This document shows positions 32,693-44,987 of a DNA stretch of 64,000 nt, one piece after another. The notes under the pieces were generated by a model that saw nothing but the letters and a program-made list of their open reading frames with translations, ran no database searches and was not told the origin of the DNA. Where the stretch lies: positions 2,037,263 to 2,101,262 of the forward strand of contig OY752148.1 of NCBI GenBank assembly GCA_963573315.1, in the 5' to 3' direction. Position numbers and translations under genes: made by a program. The DNA is from Entomortierella parvispora. Lineage: Eukaryota; Mortierellomycota; Mortierellomycetes; Mortierellales; Mortierellaceae. How positions within the stretch are numbered: the first letter of the stretch is position 1; each line of letters starts with the position of its first letter.

Positions 32693-35600
32693 ATGGACAC
32701 ACCCAGCCCTCACTCCTTAGGGCCTTTCGCCCAGCTGCATCTCATTGACGAGGAGAAAAAGTTCAGGCAAGGTTTCCTCCTCTTTTAAGAGCCTTGTCGT
32801 ACACGCATACATTCTCTTCTCCTGCCCCTCATTCGTACATTCTCATTCGTGCTTGAAATGGCAAAGACAATGACATTGTCAGTCGGCGTTGAAGCATGTC
32901 TAGTCTGTGAATGTCCTTTTTTCGGGAGAGAGTACACGCTGTCTCTCCTTTCGTTGTTAATCGATGCCCTTCTTCTCATAGCCAGGAGCTCTCCACATAC
33001 ATCGATCAAAAGTGGAATCTCAAGGATGCAGGATTCAACTATAACCTGTTGGCTGTCTTTGGAAGCCAAAGCACTGGAAAGAGTAAGCAAAATATGCCTC
33101 TTGCCACGACCAAGGAATGAGGGCAGAGACAAGGTTATGTGTTGCTACTGACTCACATGACGATCGCGCTTGTCTGCCTTCCTCTGGCCCCTCATTCTAC
33201 TGCTAGGTACACTATTAAACCGACTTTTTGGGACCCAGTTTGATGTCATGTCTGAATCATCCAGACAACAGACCACAAAGGGCATCTGGATCAGCATGGG
33301 CAAGGACATGAAAGTGTTAATCATGGACGTGGAGGGCACGGATGGACGGGAACGCGGGGAAGACCAGGATTTCGAACGCAAGAGTGCCCTCTTCTCCCTA
33401 GCCACGTCAGAGGTCTTGATCGTAAACATGTGGGAACATCAGGTTGGACTGTATAATGGCGCCAACATGGGGTTGCTCAAAACCGTCTTTGAGGTCAACT
33501 TGCAGCTCTTTGGAAGCAATCGAGGGTAAGGGGAAGGATTTCGAGTGAACTCGCGCCACTTTAATTTCTTTTGTTGGTGTGGAACCAAAAAAAAAAAAGT
33601 GAGTCGAGCAACTGACACACTCATGACGAATCTTAATAGGAAGGAAAAGACATTGCTGCTATTTGTCATTCGTGATCATGTTGGGGCAACACCGCTTGCC
33701 AATCTGTCGAATACACTCAAAGCTGATCTGGACAGGATATGGCAAGGGCTTTCAAAGGTACGACCACTCTTTCACTACTGGGCCCTTCATATTGGATATC
33801 GAGGGGACAGGGATTTGACATTCTTTCGACACCTCCATCACGTTGTGCGTGATTAGCCCGAGGGCCTTGAGAACTGCAAGATCTCGGACTATTTCGATTT
33901 CGTATTTACAACTTTGGCGCACAAGATGCTTCAGCCTGAAAAGTTTGAAGAGGACGTGGCCTTGCTTCGACAAAGGTAGCCAGCCGCAACTGCCCCAGCG
34001 ACATTGAAATATATCTGTCAGCATCCTCACACATTTTTTTTGACGATTTAGGTTTATTGAGCCATCGAACCCTGACTACGTGTTCAAGCCTCAGTACTCC
34101 AAACGGGTGCCCGCAGATGGACTTCAAATATACACAGAGGCGATCTGGGAAAAAATCATGACCAACAAGGATCTGGACCTTCCCACGCAACAGGAACTCT
34201 TGGCCCAATTTCGATGTGATGAGATTGCAAATGTGGCGTTTGTCACCTTCAAGGACTCTATCAAAGACTTTCGTCACCCGATTGAATCGGGTCATTTGGT
34301 GGACAACCTTGGTCCAAAAATGAAGCAAATCCGCGACATTGTCATTAGTAAGTGTTCTCGCTGAATCTCTGAATAAGAGCGAGTTGTGGAAAGAGGAAAA
34401 GAGAAACGGAATGTCTGAAAAAGGCTTGACCATCTCATAGAATCATTCGACAAGGAGGCATCCAGATACCATCCAGAAGTCTACAAGAGGAAACGGGCCG
34501 AGGTTTTGACAAAAGCCAATTCGATGCTTGAGTCCTACTTTGTCGGACAGCTCAAAAATCTCCATAAGAAGGCAGTGGCCCAGTTCTCGTCCGAGTTGCA
34601 ACAGGCCCTGAAGAAAGACGGCGCAGAGTTTGGAGCCGTGAGCACCACCGCAAAAGACAATGCCACAGCATTCTTCCTCCAGGGTGCTAAAGCCATCAAG
34701 CTCGAGGAGACAGACTGGGAGTATGAGGAAGAGGAATTTCAATTGGAGCATGATCTGCAGGAGTTTGCTGCAACCCAGCGAGAAAAGGAGACTGCGAAGA
34801 TGTTGGCTGGACTGGAGAAGCAAATCAAAAAGGACTTGGAGGACCCCATCAAGTTGGCACTGGATCATCCTGGGCCTGCAATGTGGGGACGTGTGATCAC
34901 GACATACCACCAGACCATGTCGGGAGTAGAGACATTGTTCCACAAGAAAGCAAAAACGTTTGAGCTCGACCAGGAGGAACAGCAGACTCTGGAGGACAAT
35001 TTGAAGAGGCAGGGTTGGGTCTTGTTGACGATGAAGGTCCAAGAAGAATCTGTGGATGGTCTGCTGCTCTACAAGCTGCTGAACCGATTCGAGGAAAGGT
35101 TCCAAAGGGACGAACGAGGACTTCCTAGGGTGTGGAAACCTGATGATGATATCGACACACCTTTCCGAAAAGCACGAGACGAGGTACGATCTGGAAGAAA
35201 CGAGGTGGTTTGTTTGAAGCAAACAAAATCTAACGGTCATCCTAATTCCTCCTCTGATAGACATTGGAATTGCTCCCTCTTTACTCCAAAATCAAGGCGG
35301 TGGATCCGGCGACCGGCGAGGAATTCTCATTGGAATCATCAGAGGACTTTGACTTCGATCAATCCCTTCGCGTCCTTTCCGAAACGCGGCAACAGGAACT
35401 CTCGACTCAACTCAAGCGCAAGACGGATGCATCCTTTGTGGAAGCCAAGAGGTCGGTAGTTTCAACACAGGTCAAGATCCCTTACTGGGTCGGCGTGGCC
35501 TTGATCGTTTTGGGTTGGAACGAGTTTATGGCGATTTTGATGAACCCATTGTACCTGTCCTTGACTATGATGCTGGGCGTTCCTTTTGCGATTCTCTGGT

Positions 35601-35884
35601 ACCTGGATCTGTTGACAGTGGCTCAGAGGGTTGGATGGAAGATGTATGACCAGGCCATGGAAATTGGTCGGGAGAAGCTGCGTGATGTTGTCCACCCCAG
35701 CGAACCAGTCTTGGTCCGGGTACCACAGCAACGGGTCCAAGAGGAGGATCGGGATCAGCCTCGAAGTTTGCTTCACAGACACTCGGCACGGTCTCTAAGT
35801 AATCAAGGAAATGCTCAGACAGATGCCGACGAGGATGGAGAGGGTGTAGAGATGAGTGCGTTTGAAGACAAGAAGAATCTATGA
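32693..35884 (+). CDS. SEY1: SEY1/RHD3-family ER-fusion GTPase
   Basis: Eight exons: 32693-32766, 32982-33082, 33207-33525, 33640-33757, 33857-33975, 34052-34347, 34441-35183, 35261-35884; 797 residues. The product is the dynamin-like GTPase that mediates homotypic ER-membrane fusion (yeast Sey1, plant RHD3, analogue of atlastin). The G1 loop GSQSTGKS is assembled across intron 2. [11 protein letters not shown] (G3) and the RDH (G4) follow. A long helical bundle, including [20 protein letters not shown], leads to two closely spaced membrane segments near residues 680-730 ([13 protein letters not shown]..., [17 protein letters not shown]) and a charged cytosolic tail. Intron 1 must use a GC donor (CAG/GCAAGG) to give [15 protein letters not shown], which fits the family; a GT donor 6 bases later breaks the frame. 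ATP10 lies directly downstream. Confidence 0.93.
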
Positions 35885-36075
35885 GAGAACAAATAAATTA
35901 AGTGGTGATACTGAGATATCCCCCCTGCGGTTATGATTTGAGCACTAACAACTATGAAGGACTCGACAGTCACAAAAAAATGGGCGCGCGATCGTCTCCG
36001 AGCAACAGGTCAACATGAACAGGCACATGCAAACAACAGACCTTATTACTCATACCCCGATCCGACTCACCAGCC

Positions 36076-37653
36076 ATGTCGATTCTTTGCAGGAGGGCGG
36101 CCGCCTCGTTCGTCAGGACTACGCTCAAGGATGCAAACTCCTTCATTCTCCAAACAGGATCCAGGACCGCGGCTACATTAGCACGGAGATCACAGGTGGT
36201 TCGATCCCATGACGTACAACGATGTGCCTTTGCGACCTCTTCACAAAGACTAACCGCCACGCCCGAGTCGTCGTCGTCATCACCAAAGACGGAAGGAAAC
36301 CCTGAGGAAGACAAAAAGCGCGCCGAGGAAGAGCGAATCCGGAACCTGCCCCTCTCACCCTTTGGAGGACGGTTTGGCGTACCGGACCAACCCAAGAACA
36401 CGAAATCGATTGCGCTGGCTCGAGCCAACAACAAGCGGTCTCCATTCGCGAAAGCCAAGGCTGGTGTGAAGAGCAAGGTCCATGACTGGACGGATAAGGA
36501 GAAGAACTTGGAGAAGCGTAAAGAATTGTAAGTGCCAATGCGTCGATCAATGTGGAGGGAGGGACATGGAGGGATAGGATCTTTCTTGGCTCTCTTAGAG
36601 AAATCGAGGATGAAAAGATGGTTATGTGGTGCTTTTTGGACTGATCTTGGCTTTGTTCTTTCTCTCTCTTTTTTTTTTCTCAGGTTGGACGACTTTCAAT
36701 CTGGATATTTCGCCGAGTTCAGTGAGCTGACGAAAACAGGATCAAAGCTGTGGAAAGGAACGACTACCATGGTGAACGCTGATGTACGTTGAAAAGAGAT
36801 TTTCAGAGTTTTGTGATAATTGGAGGCTCTTGGATACCATGGAAAGCTGTAGGCTCAATGGAATTCAACTGGAATATGTGAAGAGGAGTTGGAGGGAATT
36901 AAAGGCAGTTGGAGGTATCAGAAGGAAAAGAAAAATCAATTGGACGGAATGAACAGCTACCTGACGCAATGGAGGCCATAGCAAGCAACAGGATAAAGCA
37001 GCAAGCAATTGAAGACCGTGATCCTTGGAGCTAACGATCACATGTTGTTTTGCTTTACTGACACCTTATAGAAAGCGCTCTACATGCCCAATATCATTGG
37101 AACGTCCTTGAAGACTTCAGAACCAGTGGAATTGGTTGATCTGTTGAAGGGTCATATCAGTTTGGTGGCGATCTCAGGAACCCGATTTGGAGAGGAACAT
37201 ATCAACACATTCATGACACCGTTCTTGGAAAAGTGGGCTGCGAGTTCCAAAGACTCCAAGGTGCAATTGGTCGAACTCAACATTCAAGAGAATCCTCTTA
37301 AGGCTGGACTGGTCCGGATGATGGTTCCTTTTGTGAAAAAGACGATCCCCGAGGAAAGACAAGTAAGTTGGAAGCAGTTTTTTTCTAGTTTCTCTTTGTT
37401 TTTTTATGGCTGAATCTAACAGAACTTGTTTATTGTTTTTCATGGCTTTTTGTAGGAAAACTATATTCTTCATTACAAGTCGATCAAGCATCTGAGAGGA
37501 CCATTGAGCATGCAAAACTCGTACCTAGGCTATGTCTTTTTGGTCGATAGCAATTGCAAGATCCGGTGGGGAGCTCATGGAATGGGTACAGAGACTGAGA
37601 TTCAGACTCTTTTGGACAGCGTTCAACGTCTTTCAGAACGCGAAGGTCGCTAA
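36076..37653 (+). CDS. ATP10: Mitochondrial ATP synthase assembly factor ATP10
   Basis: Four exons: 36076-36527, 36684-36783, 37072-37362, 37456-37653; 346 residues. The Arg/Ala/Ser-rich N-terminus (MSILCRRAAASFVRTTL) is a mitochondrial presequence. The conserved domain contains LYMPNIIGTSL, LLKGHISLVAI, VKKTIPEER and GYVFLVDSNCKIRWGAHG, which I recognise as the Atp10 family. The protein acts in the inner membrane/matrix to help incorporate subunit 6 (Atp6) into the Fo part of F1Fo-ATPase. All splice junctions keep frame and conserved blocks. A polyadenylation-like AATAAAAAG follows the stop at about 37670. Confidence 0.92.
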
Positions 37654-39089
37654 ACCACAGGCATTTGCTATAATAAAAAGAAACCCCACATAATCTGTAT
37701 CTTCATTGATAACCGATAACGTCTAAGATGGAAAAAGGTGTGATAGCGAAAGACTGAAAGACGCGAGGTACCGGGTAGATGGCACCATAGACCTGATGGG
37801 AACTACGCCGAGAGAATGAGGGAACCTGAGTGGCCGTTGGTGGTGTAATATCTCCATGTACCTGTGACAAGGTGCACTGTCCAGCTCTCTTAACCTTCCA
37901 TTTGTTCCCGACAGGGCGAAAGGGCCACCACCCTCTGTTCAAACTTCAAAGCGCAAAGAAAAAGCAGGGGAAAAAAAAGCTGCCATTTCCTTTTCTATTT
38001 CTGAGTTGGTGTGTGGGTCATTTTTTCAGATTTCAGGCGGCGATGCAATTGAGACGCGGGAAGGGTGGTGACGGAGTAAACGTCTTTTTTGTTTTGTTGC
38101 ACGTTTTGTCGTTGACCACCCTTGTTGTCTGGCTGAGCGTCGTCTATGTTGCTCGCTGGATTGTTTGGCTGAGCATGGCTCGACGTCTAGGGCCGCCTCT
38201 TTTGTTTGCAAGTAAACTTATCTATCTAAAACAAATGACAACAGTGACAACAAACAAGAAAGGGTTTGTGCGTCACTGGAAGGAGACACAAACGGGAAAC
38301 GTGGAAGAAAGTCCAAGTGCATTGATTGACACACGCGCGCGTGTGTGTAGACTACGGAGAGAGGATAGTGAGTCTTTGAGAGAGAGAATGTCAGTTTGTT
38401 CATTCTCTGCCTTCTTTCTTCCGTTGTTTCCTTCATCTCAAAAGAGTGGTTGGATTGGTTCGTTGCGAATGTTTGTTGACCGCGTGGCAACAGAGGAGTG
38501 TTTAAGGTTGCGCCATATGATTGTGAGAAAATTGACCCGAACAAGAGACAGAGGAACAGGTTGTTTTTGCTTCGTCTGCAACCTTTCAACCGCCGGCAGA
38601 GGGTGCGTCAAGGAGGAAAGACGAAGGTAGAGTAGTAGCAGCAGCAAACAAACAAGAGGAGGTCCAACTGCCATCCATCGGGGCAGGCTGAGTTGAAATA
38701 GCAGAAGGGGGGGAAGGAAGGGTGAAGGAGGGACGGATGGTTCTGCTCTCGTGTGCTCTGCTCAAGGAGAATTTTTTTTTTTTTTTTTTTTCACAGTCCC
38801 TCCCTTCCCCCTCTTCTCTTTGTTCCTCTTCAGTTCTTTGGTCTCTCCTCCCTCCCCTCTTTCTTTTTTTTTCTTCTCTCTCTTTTCTTCTCTTCTTCTC
38901 CTCCACTTCTTCCTTCTTCGCCACTTATACCCCTACTTGTACCCCATACCCTTTCCCGACCACTCGAACCGTCGCCCACTGTAGCAGGACCTCACTCCCT
39001 GTCCCCCCTCTCTCTCTCTTTCTCTCAAAACTCTGGTCATACCCAACGTACTTGTCGTCTCCTCTCTGAACGTCAAAATACTTTAAACC
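37654..39089. other. Intergenic: ATP10 3' end and arrestin leader
   Basis: A 266-codon plus-strand ORF (37830-38630) and A/G-rich minus ORFs occur here, but none has a motif. The region 38770-39085 is a pyrimidine-rich leader with a 20-T run at 38770. I see no supportable gene. Confidence 0.5.
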
Positions 39090-41770
39090 ATGTCAGCGCT
39101 CAACGGTCAAGAAAGAGCCCCCACCGGGCCCGCTGGATCCCCACCCTCATATGCTACTCACAATGACACACCACCAGAGTCTCCTCTCTCCTCGCCAGAC
39201 CACCTTGTGCGTACCTCGTCTTCGACCTCTTCCCTTGACCATCTGCCTCCTGCCATGAGCGCACAAAGACCCACTCCAGCACCCTCTCATGACCATGCTG
39301 ATATGGTAGCCCACACTAGCAGCCTTGTTTTAGAAGACGATGATGATGAAGACAACGATGCAGATCGTGACCGCGAAGAAGATGATGAGGATATCCAGCG
39401 AGCGTCTGTCCTAGCAGGACGACGCAGGAGCCATGTCCACTACCACCCCAGCACGAGCTCAAGAACGCAGCAACAACCGATTCTCCCAGCGGCCACAGCA
39501 GCGTCGCTGTTGAGTCACAATCAGAATCAGGCAGGGTTGATGACCCATGTTGCGGTAGGGTCAGAGTCGTCGTACAGCTATTCGCCGACGATCCCACCAA
39601 ATCGATCAGACACTGGCGCTTCCTCGGTCTCATCCAGTCGCAGCAACTCGAGAAGGAACAGTCTGACACAGCAGCTGCAGAGCCAGAACAGCATCTCGCC
39701 GTTTTCGTTCTTTTCGCACAAGGATGAGCATGCGTCGTCGAGTGGGAGTGGATCCAAGACGCTCAAGATTGAGCTAGAGAATCCAGATGTGGTTCTGAAG
39801 AACGGCCAGATGACGACGATGAAGGGCACCGTTTATGTGAACTGCCACAAGCCAGTCAAGGTCAAGACGATTCTCCTAGAGTTTTCCGGCCGGTCGTCAG
39901 TAACATGGGTCGACGGTAGGTTATTTGGCTTTAATTGACAGGACAGAGCAGGGCAGAGAGCATTGAGTCAGAGGAATGGGACAATGGCGTGGTGTGTGTA
40001 TGTGAGTGTGGGGAAAGAGGAGGAGGAGGGAGAGTGATCTTCTACTGTGATGCTTCAGACCATATCTTTCTGTACTTGAGAGCCGTGTGAGAAAAAAAGA
40101 AAAAAGAAAAAAAAAGGGACAGCAGACCAAAAGAAAAGAGCTAAAATGAAAAGAGTTTGTATTCTGTCCACTCACCCCTGCGCACATGTGCGTGTGTTCA
40201 TTTCGCCCATTTCTTTATTTTATCAACAGACAACGCCTATTCTCCCGCCACCCGACACACCACCGCCCCTCACATCGAGCACACATGGACCCTGGTCGGC
40301 CATCAGCACAAGCAGCCCCCCACCGTCTTGGCTCCTGGACAGCATGCCTTCACCTTCGGTCTGGACTTGCCAGAGACCCTGCCAGAGTCCCTCACCACAA
40401 CCCATGGAAAAGTCGCCTACCGCTTGACCGCCACCCTCAACAAACCAGGATTGACCTTCCACTCTTCCTCCGTCACCATCCCCGTCACCGTCCTGCGCCG
40501 CCAGTCCGTCCAGGCTTCCAGAGCTTACCAACGAGGAGGAAGGGCTGTGAGCAAGCCAGAGGACCAGGTCTCATACAAGGTCACCATGCCGCAAACCCGT
40601 GTCCCTCATAGCACCAAAATCCCTCTCCAAGTCTCCATCACCGCACCCAACACTCGCACCAACATTAACGTGCTCCAGGTCAGTCTCTGGGAACGCGTTG
40701 TCTACAGGGCCGATGGTCGGAAACGAGTCGATTTGAGACTGGTCAAGATTCAAAAGTCAGAAGGGTGGATTCGACCTCATCATCAGGATTCAGACGCTGT
40801 GACATGGAACAAGGTCCTGTTGTTTGACATGCCCCCAATGGGATCAGAGCAGAATCAATGCAACCCCTCGGCCGACAACGGATTGATGAAGGTCACTCAC
40901 TTGTTGCGATTCTCAATCTTGGGAGCCGAAGGCACAAAGCGATTCCGACTCGAGAACGATATCGATCTAAAGGTTCTAGCATTCGAGGACGAGTACCAAA
41001 TGGACGACGAGGACGATTTTGAGGATGAAGATGACTATGAAGATGACGAAGAACAGCAAGAGGGTCAGGTGGAAATTATCGATGGTCATCCTGTGCGTGT
41101 CGTACGTCGGCGACGTCGCGAAGATCGAGATGGACTGCCTTCTTACTTGACCTCCTTCACGACACCTCGCGTTTCGTTTGATTCTGAACGGGATATGGAT
41201 CCGGCAGACGACGATCTCTTGAGGGCCATGGTGGCTCGCATTCATTTGCCAACCTACGCAGAATCAGAATCAGACATCAACAGCAGGAACCCATCCAGGG
41301 ACGTGAGTCGGAATGCCAGTCGAGCCGCGAGTCGGAGCACCAGTCCCGAGCGTGGCATGTCTGCATCATTTTTGGGACTCAACCCGAATGCAACTATCAT
41401 CACGGCTTCAGGGGGAGGTTTCTTCCAGCAGCATCCTCAACATACACCCTCGCCCCTCCTCCAACATCATCCCCACCATCATCACCATCACTACGGGCTC
41501 CACAATCCACAGCAGCAGCAAACCCAATTGCACCCTCATTTTCAGCACCAACCTCATGGTCACAGTCCTTTGGTGGGCTCGCCTCCCAGAGTGGCATCTC
41601 CCACTCATGGAGAGTCACCCCTGGAGCGTGCGTCTCAGGATATTGACGGCCAGCAGCGGCGTGTAGAAGAGCAGGAGCAGCAGGAGCACGGACACGCTAT
41701 ACTTCAGCATCCACAGCCTCGCCTATCAAGCACTGCATCCCCTCTCCCGGAATCGGAGAAGAACTACTGA
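39090..41770 (+). CDS. Alpha-arrestin (ART-like) with PY motifs
   Basis: Two exons, 39090-39915 and 40230-41770; 788 residues. A disordered N-terminus carries a PPxY motif (SPPSYATHN, residues about 19-22). The arrestin-N fold starts at about residue 228 (LKIELENPDVVLKNGQ, GTVYVNCHKPVKVKTILLEF) and the arrestin-C fold follows (SYKVTMPQTRVPHSTKIPL, INVLQVSLWERVVY). An acidic DDED stretch, LPSYL and LPTYA motifs, then a His/Gln-rich tail end the protein. Alpha-arrestins are adaptors that bring the HECT ligase Rsp5/NEDD4 (which binds PPxY/LPxY through WW domains) to plasma-membrane transporters for ubiquitin-driven endocytosis. The intron (GTAGGT...CAACAG) joins TWVD to DNAYSP in frame. An AATAAATAC signal follows at about 41888. 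Confidence 0.88.
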
Positions 41771-42003
41771 CAAGGTGAACAAGAGTAACGGTACATGAGA
41801 TGACCGTTCAAATTTTTGTCGATCCCTCATCTACATGGGCGGACACAATAGACCTAATCATTATTATACCATTTCTCCATATCTCCACGAATAAATACAA
41901 GTAATTGGAACCGCGCCCCACCATTTTCATTCGCGCCATTTCGCCCTCGTCATTCCATCCCCATTCCCATCACCTTCCTCATTGTCCATCTCCATCTTGA
42001 AAC

Positions 42004-43527
42004 ATGACCTATTCACCCCAAAAGGCCCTCTACCTTCCCGAAATCCTCCTTTCTATCAGCCAGCATCTGACCTGCTCGTCGCTGCTCTCCTGTCTCCGTG
42101 TCTCACGCGCCTGCCACGCGATCCTTGTTCCTTTGATCTGGGCAGACATTTCTTTGACTGCCACAGTCGCCGAGAGTTCCAGCAAACAGGAGCCCACCCT
42201 TGAGGCCGTTCTGAATCACGCACACCTTGTCCGTAACCTCACCCTCCGATACGTCAGCACCGAGGACCACTTCAAAGCTGGATGGACCCAAGTCTTTTCC
42301 AACTTGTCCCGCCTTGGGATAGAGCAGCAGGATGCAGATGGTTCTATCGTCTTGCCCTTGCTAGCGTCCTTTATCCTAAAAAACAAGGCCACGTTGGTCA
42401 GTTTGCGCATGGATCGACAAGTCGCGAGCAACGAGGTGTTGGATGCAATGTCTGAATGTCAGCACCTAGAACAATGTAACCTCTCGCATCCGCTGCTGAT
42501 TGACGACCCTATCCTTTGGACAAGTCAATTTGAGCGTCTTTGGTCTCGACTCGAGGTTGTTTCGTTGATGGAACCGGTCAGTAATAGTCAACATACCTCC
42601 ACGACGATTCATCCCAAGGACTGGCCAAACTCTGGGGTTCCGGCAGGACAACACCACGGCAGCAAGATTCGAGACCTGACGCTTTCCCACTTTAACAACG
42701 ACTTTGTGTACGACACTCAGCTGTGGATCTTGAAGCGGTGCACGGATCTAAGGAGGCTCTCGTGGTTCATCAAAGGCAAAGAGACCTTGGCCCCGATGCA
42801 ACAATTGGCTGAAATCATTCAGCAGGGCGAGTCTTGTCAACAACTGGAGGAGTTGCGGATGGGGTCCATGAATTTCAAGAATTCGGATTTTGAGTCCTTG
42901 GTGTCATCCATGGCCCAATTGACGGTGTTGGACCTAATGTCGTCAAACTTCAACGGAGATTCCTGGAAAATTCTAAAGAACGAATCTAGGCACTTGGGGA
43001 CCTTGACTTATCTGGAAATGAGGTCCTATGGCCTCCCAGGTTGGGCTGTTCAAGAGATGATGTGTTCAATCCCGAATTTGAAGGAGTTCCGGGCTACGGA
43101 GATGAGTGATACAGACATCTTGGAGAACGATATTCCTTGGGTTTGTCTGGGACTGGAGAAACTGACGTTGCAGTTTGACGTGTTCGAACCAGCATCTTCG
43201 TTTCCGGCGTCGTCTTCTTTCTCTTCCGGGAAGGACATGATCTTGACTCGAATCTCAGAGTTGACACGACTGGAAGATTTGACGATTGAATTTATTGCAC
43301 ACAGGCCTACGCAAGGAAGGTCTACTCTGGACTATCTTTCTCTGTCAAGTCGGAAAACTCTGGGGGGAGGACTGGACATCTTACGAACACTGAGACAACT
43401 TCGGGCTGTATCTCACCATCTGGTGTTGTGCAAAGGCAAGGCTGAGGCAGAGTGGATCACAGAGAACTGGCCGTTATTGGAAGGATCTTTGAAGAACGAC
43501 GTAGCCAAAGTCATGTCAAAACAGTAG
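42004..43527 (+). CDS. F-box/LRR protein, divergent single-copy relative of the tandem array
   Basis: A single-exon 507-residue protein. The F-box occupies about residues 8-52 (LYLPEILLSISQHL... RVSRACHAILVPLIWAD). LRR-like units follow. Several positions align with the minus-strand array at 5-19 kb: FERLWSRLEVVSLM, LWILKRCTDLRRLSW, APMQQLAEIIQQG, LDLMSSNFNGDSWKIL, IPNLKEFRATEMSD, PWVCLGLEKLTL and ITENWPLLEG. It is intact and more diverged, on the opposite strand 23 kb away, so it may represent the conserved parent or an older paralogue. Predicted SCF substrate receptor. Confidence 0.85.
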   Translation: MTYSPQKALYLPEILLSISQHLTCSSLLSCLRVSRACHAILVPLIWADISLTATVAESSSKQEPTLEAVLNHAHLVRNLTLRYVSTEDHFKAGWTQVFSNLSRLGIEQQDADGSIVLPLLASFILKNKATLVSLRMDRQVASNEVLDAMSECQHLEQCNLSHPLLIDDPILWTSQFERLWSRLEVVSLMEPVSNSQHTSTTIHPKDWPNSGVPAGQHHGSKIRDLTLSHFNNDFVYDTQLWILKRCTDLRRLSWFIKGKETLAPMQQLAEIIQQGESCQQLEELRMGSMNFKNSDFESLVSSMAQLTVLDLMSSNFNGDSWKILKNESRHLGTLTYLEMRSYGLPGWAVQEMMCSIPNLKEFRATEMSDTDILENDIPWVCLGLEKLTLQFDVFEPASSFPASSSFSSGKDMILTRISELTRLEDLTIEFIAHRPTQGRSTLDYLSLSSRKTLGGGLDILRTLRQLRAVSHHLVLCKGKAEAEWITENWPLLEGSLKNDVAKVMSKQ

Positions 43528-43916
43528 AATGATTTCTTAAAGAGCACGAAGGATTTTGTGGCGAAGCGCCACCTTGGAAACAATTTGGAATTGAAAAAAG
43601 AAGTTTCTTCCCTGGGCGTTTGTTTTGAGCCAATTTCATTTTTCCGCAAAGGGCGTGTGGACGTTGAGCCCTCCGATGATCACACACCCTGTTTCTACAA
43701 GAACAAAAAAATCGCGCAACTGCCCTGTCGACTCTTGCTACTCTTGATCAGCGACCAAGAAAGACGTTAAAACTCATTGTTGTCTATCATCCCCTCTCCC
43801 CAACTCCCTCTCTTTTCTTTAATCAGTCAACCCATCACCTCCCCTCTGAAGTCCATCTCTGGCTAGCCCGCAACAACAACAGCAACAGCAACAACAATAC
43901 CAACAACAACACAAAC
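43528..43916. other. Intergenic region
   Basis: No gene. The last 100 bp are a pyrimidine-rich leader followed by AAC trinucleotides just before the ATG at 43917. Confidence 0.5.
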
Positions 43917-44579
43917 ATGTTCTTTTTGGAGTTTTTTCTAATTGGGGGTGGAATGATGCTCCTCGTAATCATGTGCTCATACAGTCCACTGTGCTCCGAC
44001 TGCTGTGAACAAAACCCTGTCCCAGCACCTCCCTCTCGGAAACCAGTCGTTCTTCGCGTCGCACATACCCCCTTCTCTTCCTCGCGACCACCAGCATCAC
44101 ATCTCTCTCCGTTGGGCGCTGAATACACTGGGGATTTACCGTCTGGAGAGGCCCTGCCTGGAGTCTCCCCTTCTGCAACGCTCGCTTTAGCCTTGTCGAT
44201 GGCCAGAGGTGACAGGAACCCGAGGATTTTAAGGACCACAGCGACAAGTCTTGCGATCTCGGATAGGGGTGGACCTATTCTTCCAGTGGCAGAACGTCCA
44301 CCATCGCCTTCCCTCATTATACACGCGATCTCTTTACCAGAACGACGGCCACAACTTCAGCAGCAGACAGAAGATCCATTGGAGACTACTGTGGTCATGG
44401 TTCCTCCTTTGTTTTCAGGTCATGAAGAGTTGCCGGCTTATGAGCCGCGTTCAGACCTCGGCACCGGGAATCGGGATGATGGTCAGCAAGTCGTGGTGAC
44501 TATGGATCAGGATCAAGAGTCAGAGTCGTCGGCGGAGACTGAAGTACCGCCACCAATGTACGCGCCACCAACCTTATAA
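43917..44579 (+). CDS. Small single-pass membrane protein with LPxY and PPxY motifs (member 1)
   Basis: 220 residues. A hydrophobic segment at about residues 2-20 (FFLEFFLIGGGMMLLVIM) is followed by a Cys-containing juxtamembrane stretch and a long disordered tail with LPAY at 172-175 and PPPMY at 211-215, four residues from the C-terminal end. This layout (one N-terminal membrane helix, disordered tail, LPxY then PPxY) recurs in three proteins at 59.7-62.4 kb and partly in one at 52 kb. PPxY and LPxY are docking sites for the WW domains of Rsp5/NEDD4-type ubiquitin ligases. Yeast Sna3/Sna4 and Bsd2 are small membrane adaptors built on the same principle, so an adaptor or self-cargo role is likely by analogy. 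No sequence family is recognised. Confidence 0.72.
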   Translation: MFFLEFFLIGGGMMLLVIMCSYSPLCSDCCEQNPVPAPPSRKPVVLRVAHTPFSSSRPPASHLSPLGAEYTGDLPSGEALPGVSPSATLALALSMARGDRNPRILRTTATSLAISDRGGPILPVAERPPSPSLIIHAISLPERRPQLQQQTEDPLETTVVMVPPLFSGHEELPAYEPRSDLGTGNRDDGQQVVVTMDQDQESESSAETEVPPPMYAPPTL

Positions 44580-44987
44580 AATTCTTTTGGTGGCGTAACA
44601 TCTCTGGTTTTTTTTCTTTGGAGACCATGACGTGTCGTTCTGTACTGTACAATATAAAAGATCGCGTTGTTTCCAAGCAGAAAAGATGTTGCTTGACTCG
44701 AACGAGCGACTCTAAAGCAGAGTTGGAGAGGGGTAGTGTCCCTCATGAATGGGGATGCAGGGGTGCAGGGGTGCAAGGTGTTTTCACAGATCTTTTCCTT
44801 CAGCCAACGAAAGCGAGGCGACCGTGGTCCAATGGCTCGAGCACAAAGGCGAAGTAAAAAACATCAGTTCCCTCGAAATATTTTTCGTTGCACACAAAGA
44901 CAAAAGTCCAGCAGGCCTCACTTTTATTTTCTCCCACACACTCCGAACTTCCTACCCACCTCTGCAACACAGTTATCGAAAGACAAC
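44580..44987. promoter_or_regulatory. Promoter/leader of the intact LRR gene, shared with 24.2-24.4 kb
   Basis: The 3' half (about 44785-44987) matches the upstream region of the broken LRR paralogue, including GAAAGCGAGGCGACCGTGGTCC, CTCGAGCA, GAAATATTTTTCGTTGCAC and CGAAAGACAAC before the start codon. No gene is seen in the 5' half. Confidence 0.6.

Noticed and set aside
37830-38630. 266-codon ORF between ATP10 and the arrestin gene
   Set aside because: No motif, no splice or leader context, odd composition; lies in the likely leader region of the downstream gene.
44690-44860. tRNA-like A-box (TGGTCCAATGGCTCGAGCAC) and a nearby reverse T-arm-like text in the LRR gene promoter
   Set aside because: The two pieces are on different strands and do not fold into one cloverleaf; part of the text is simply conserved promoter shared with the paralogue.
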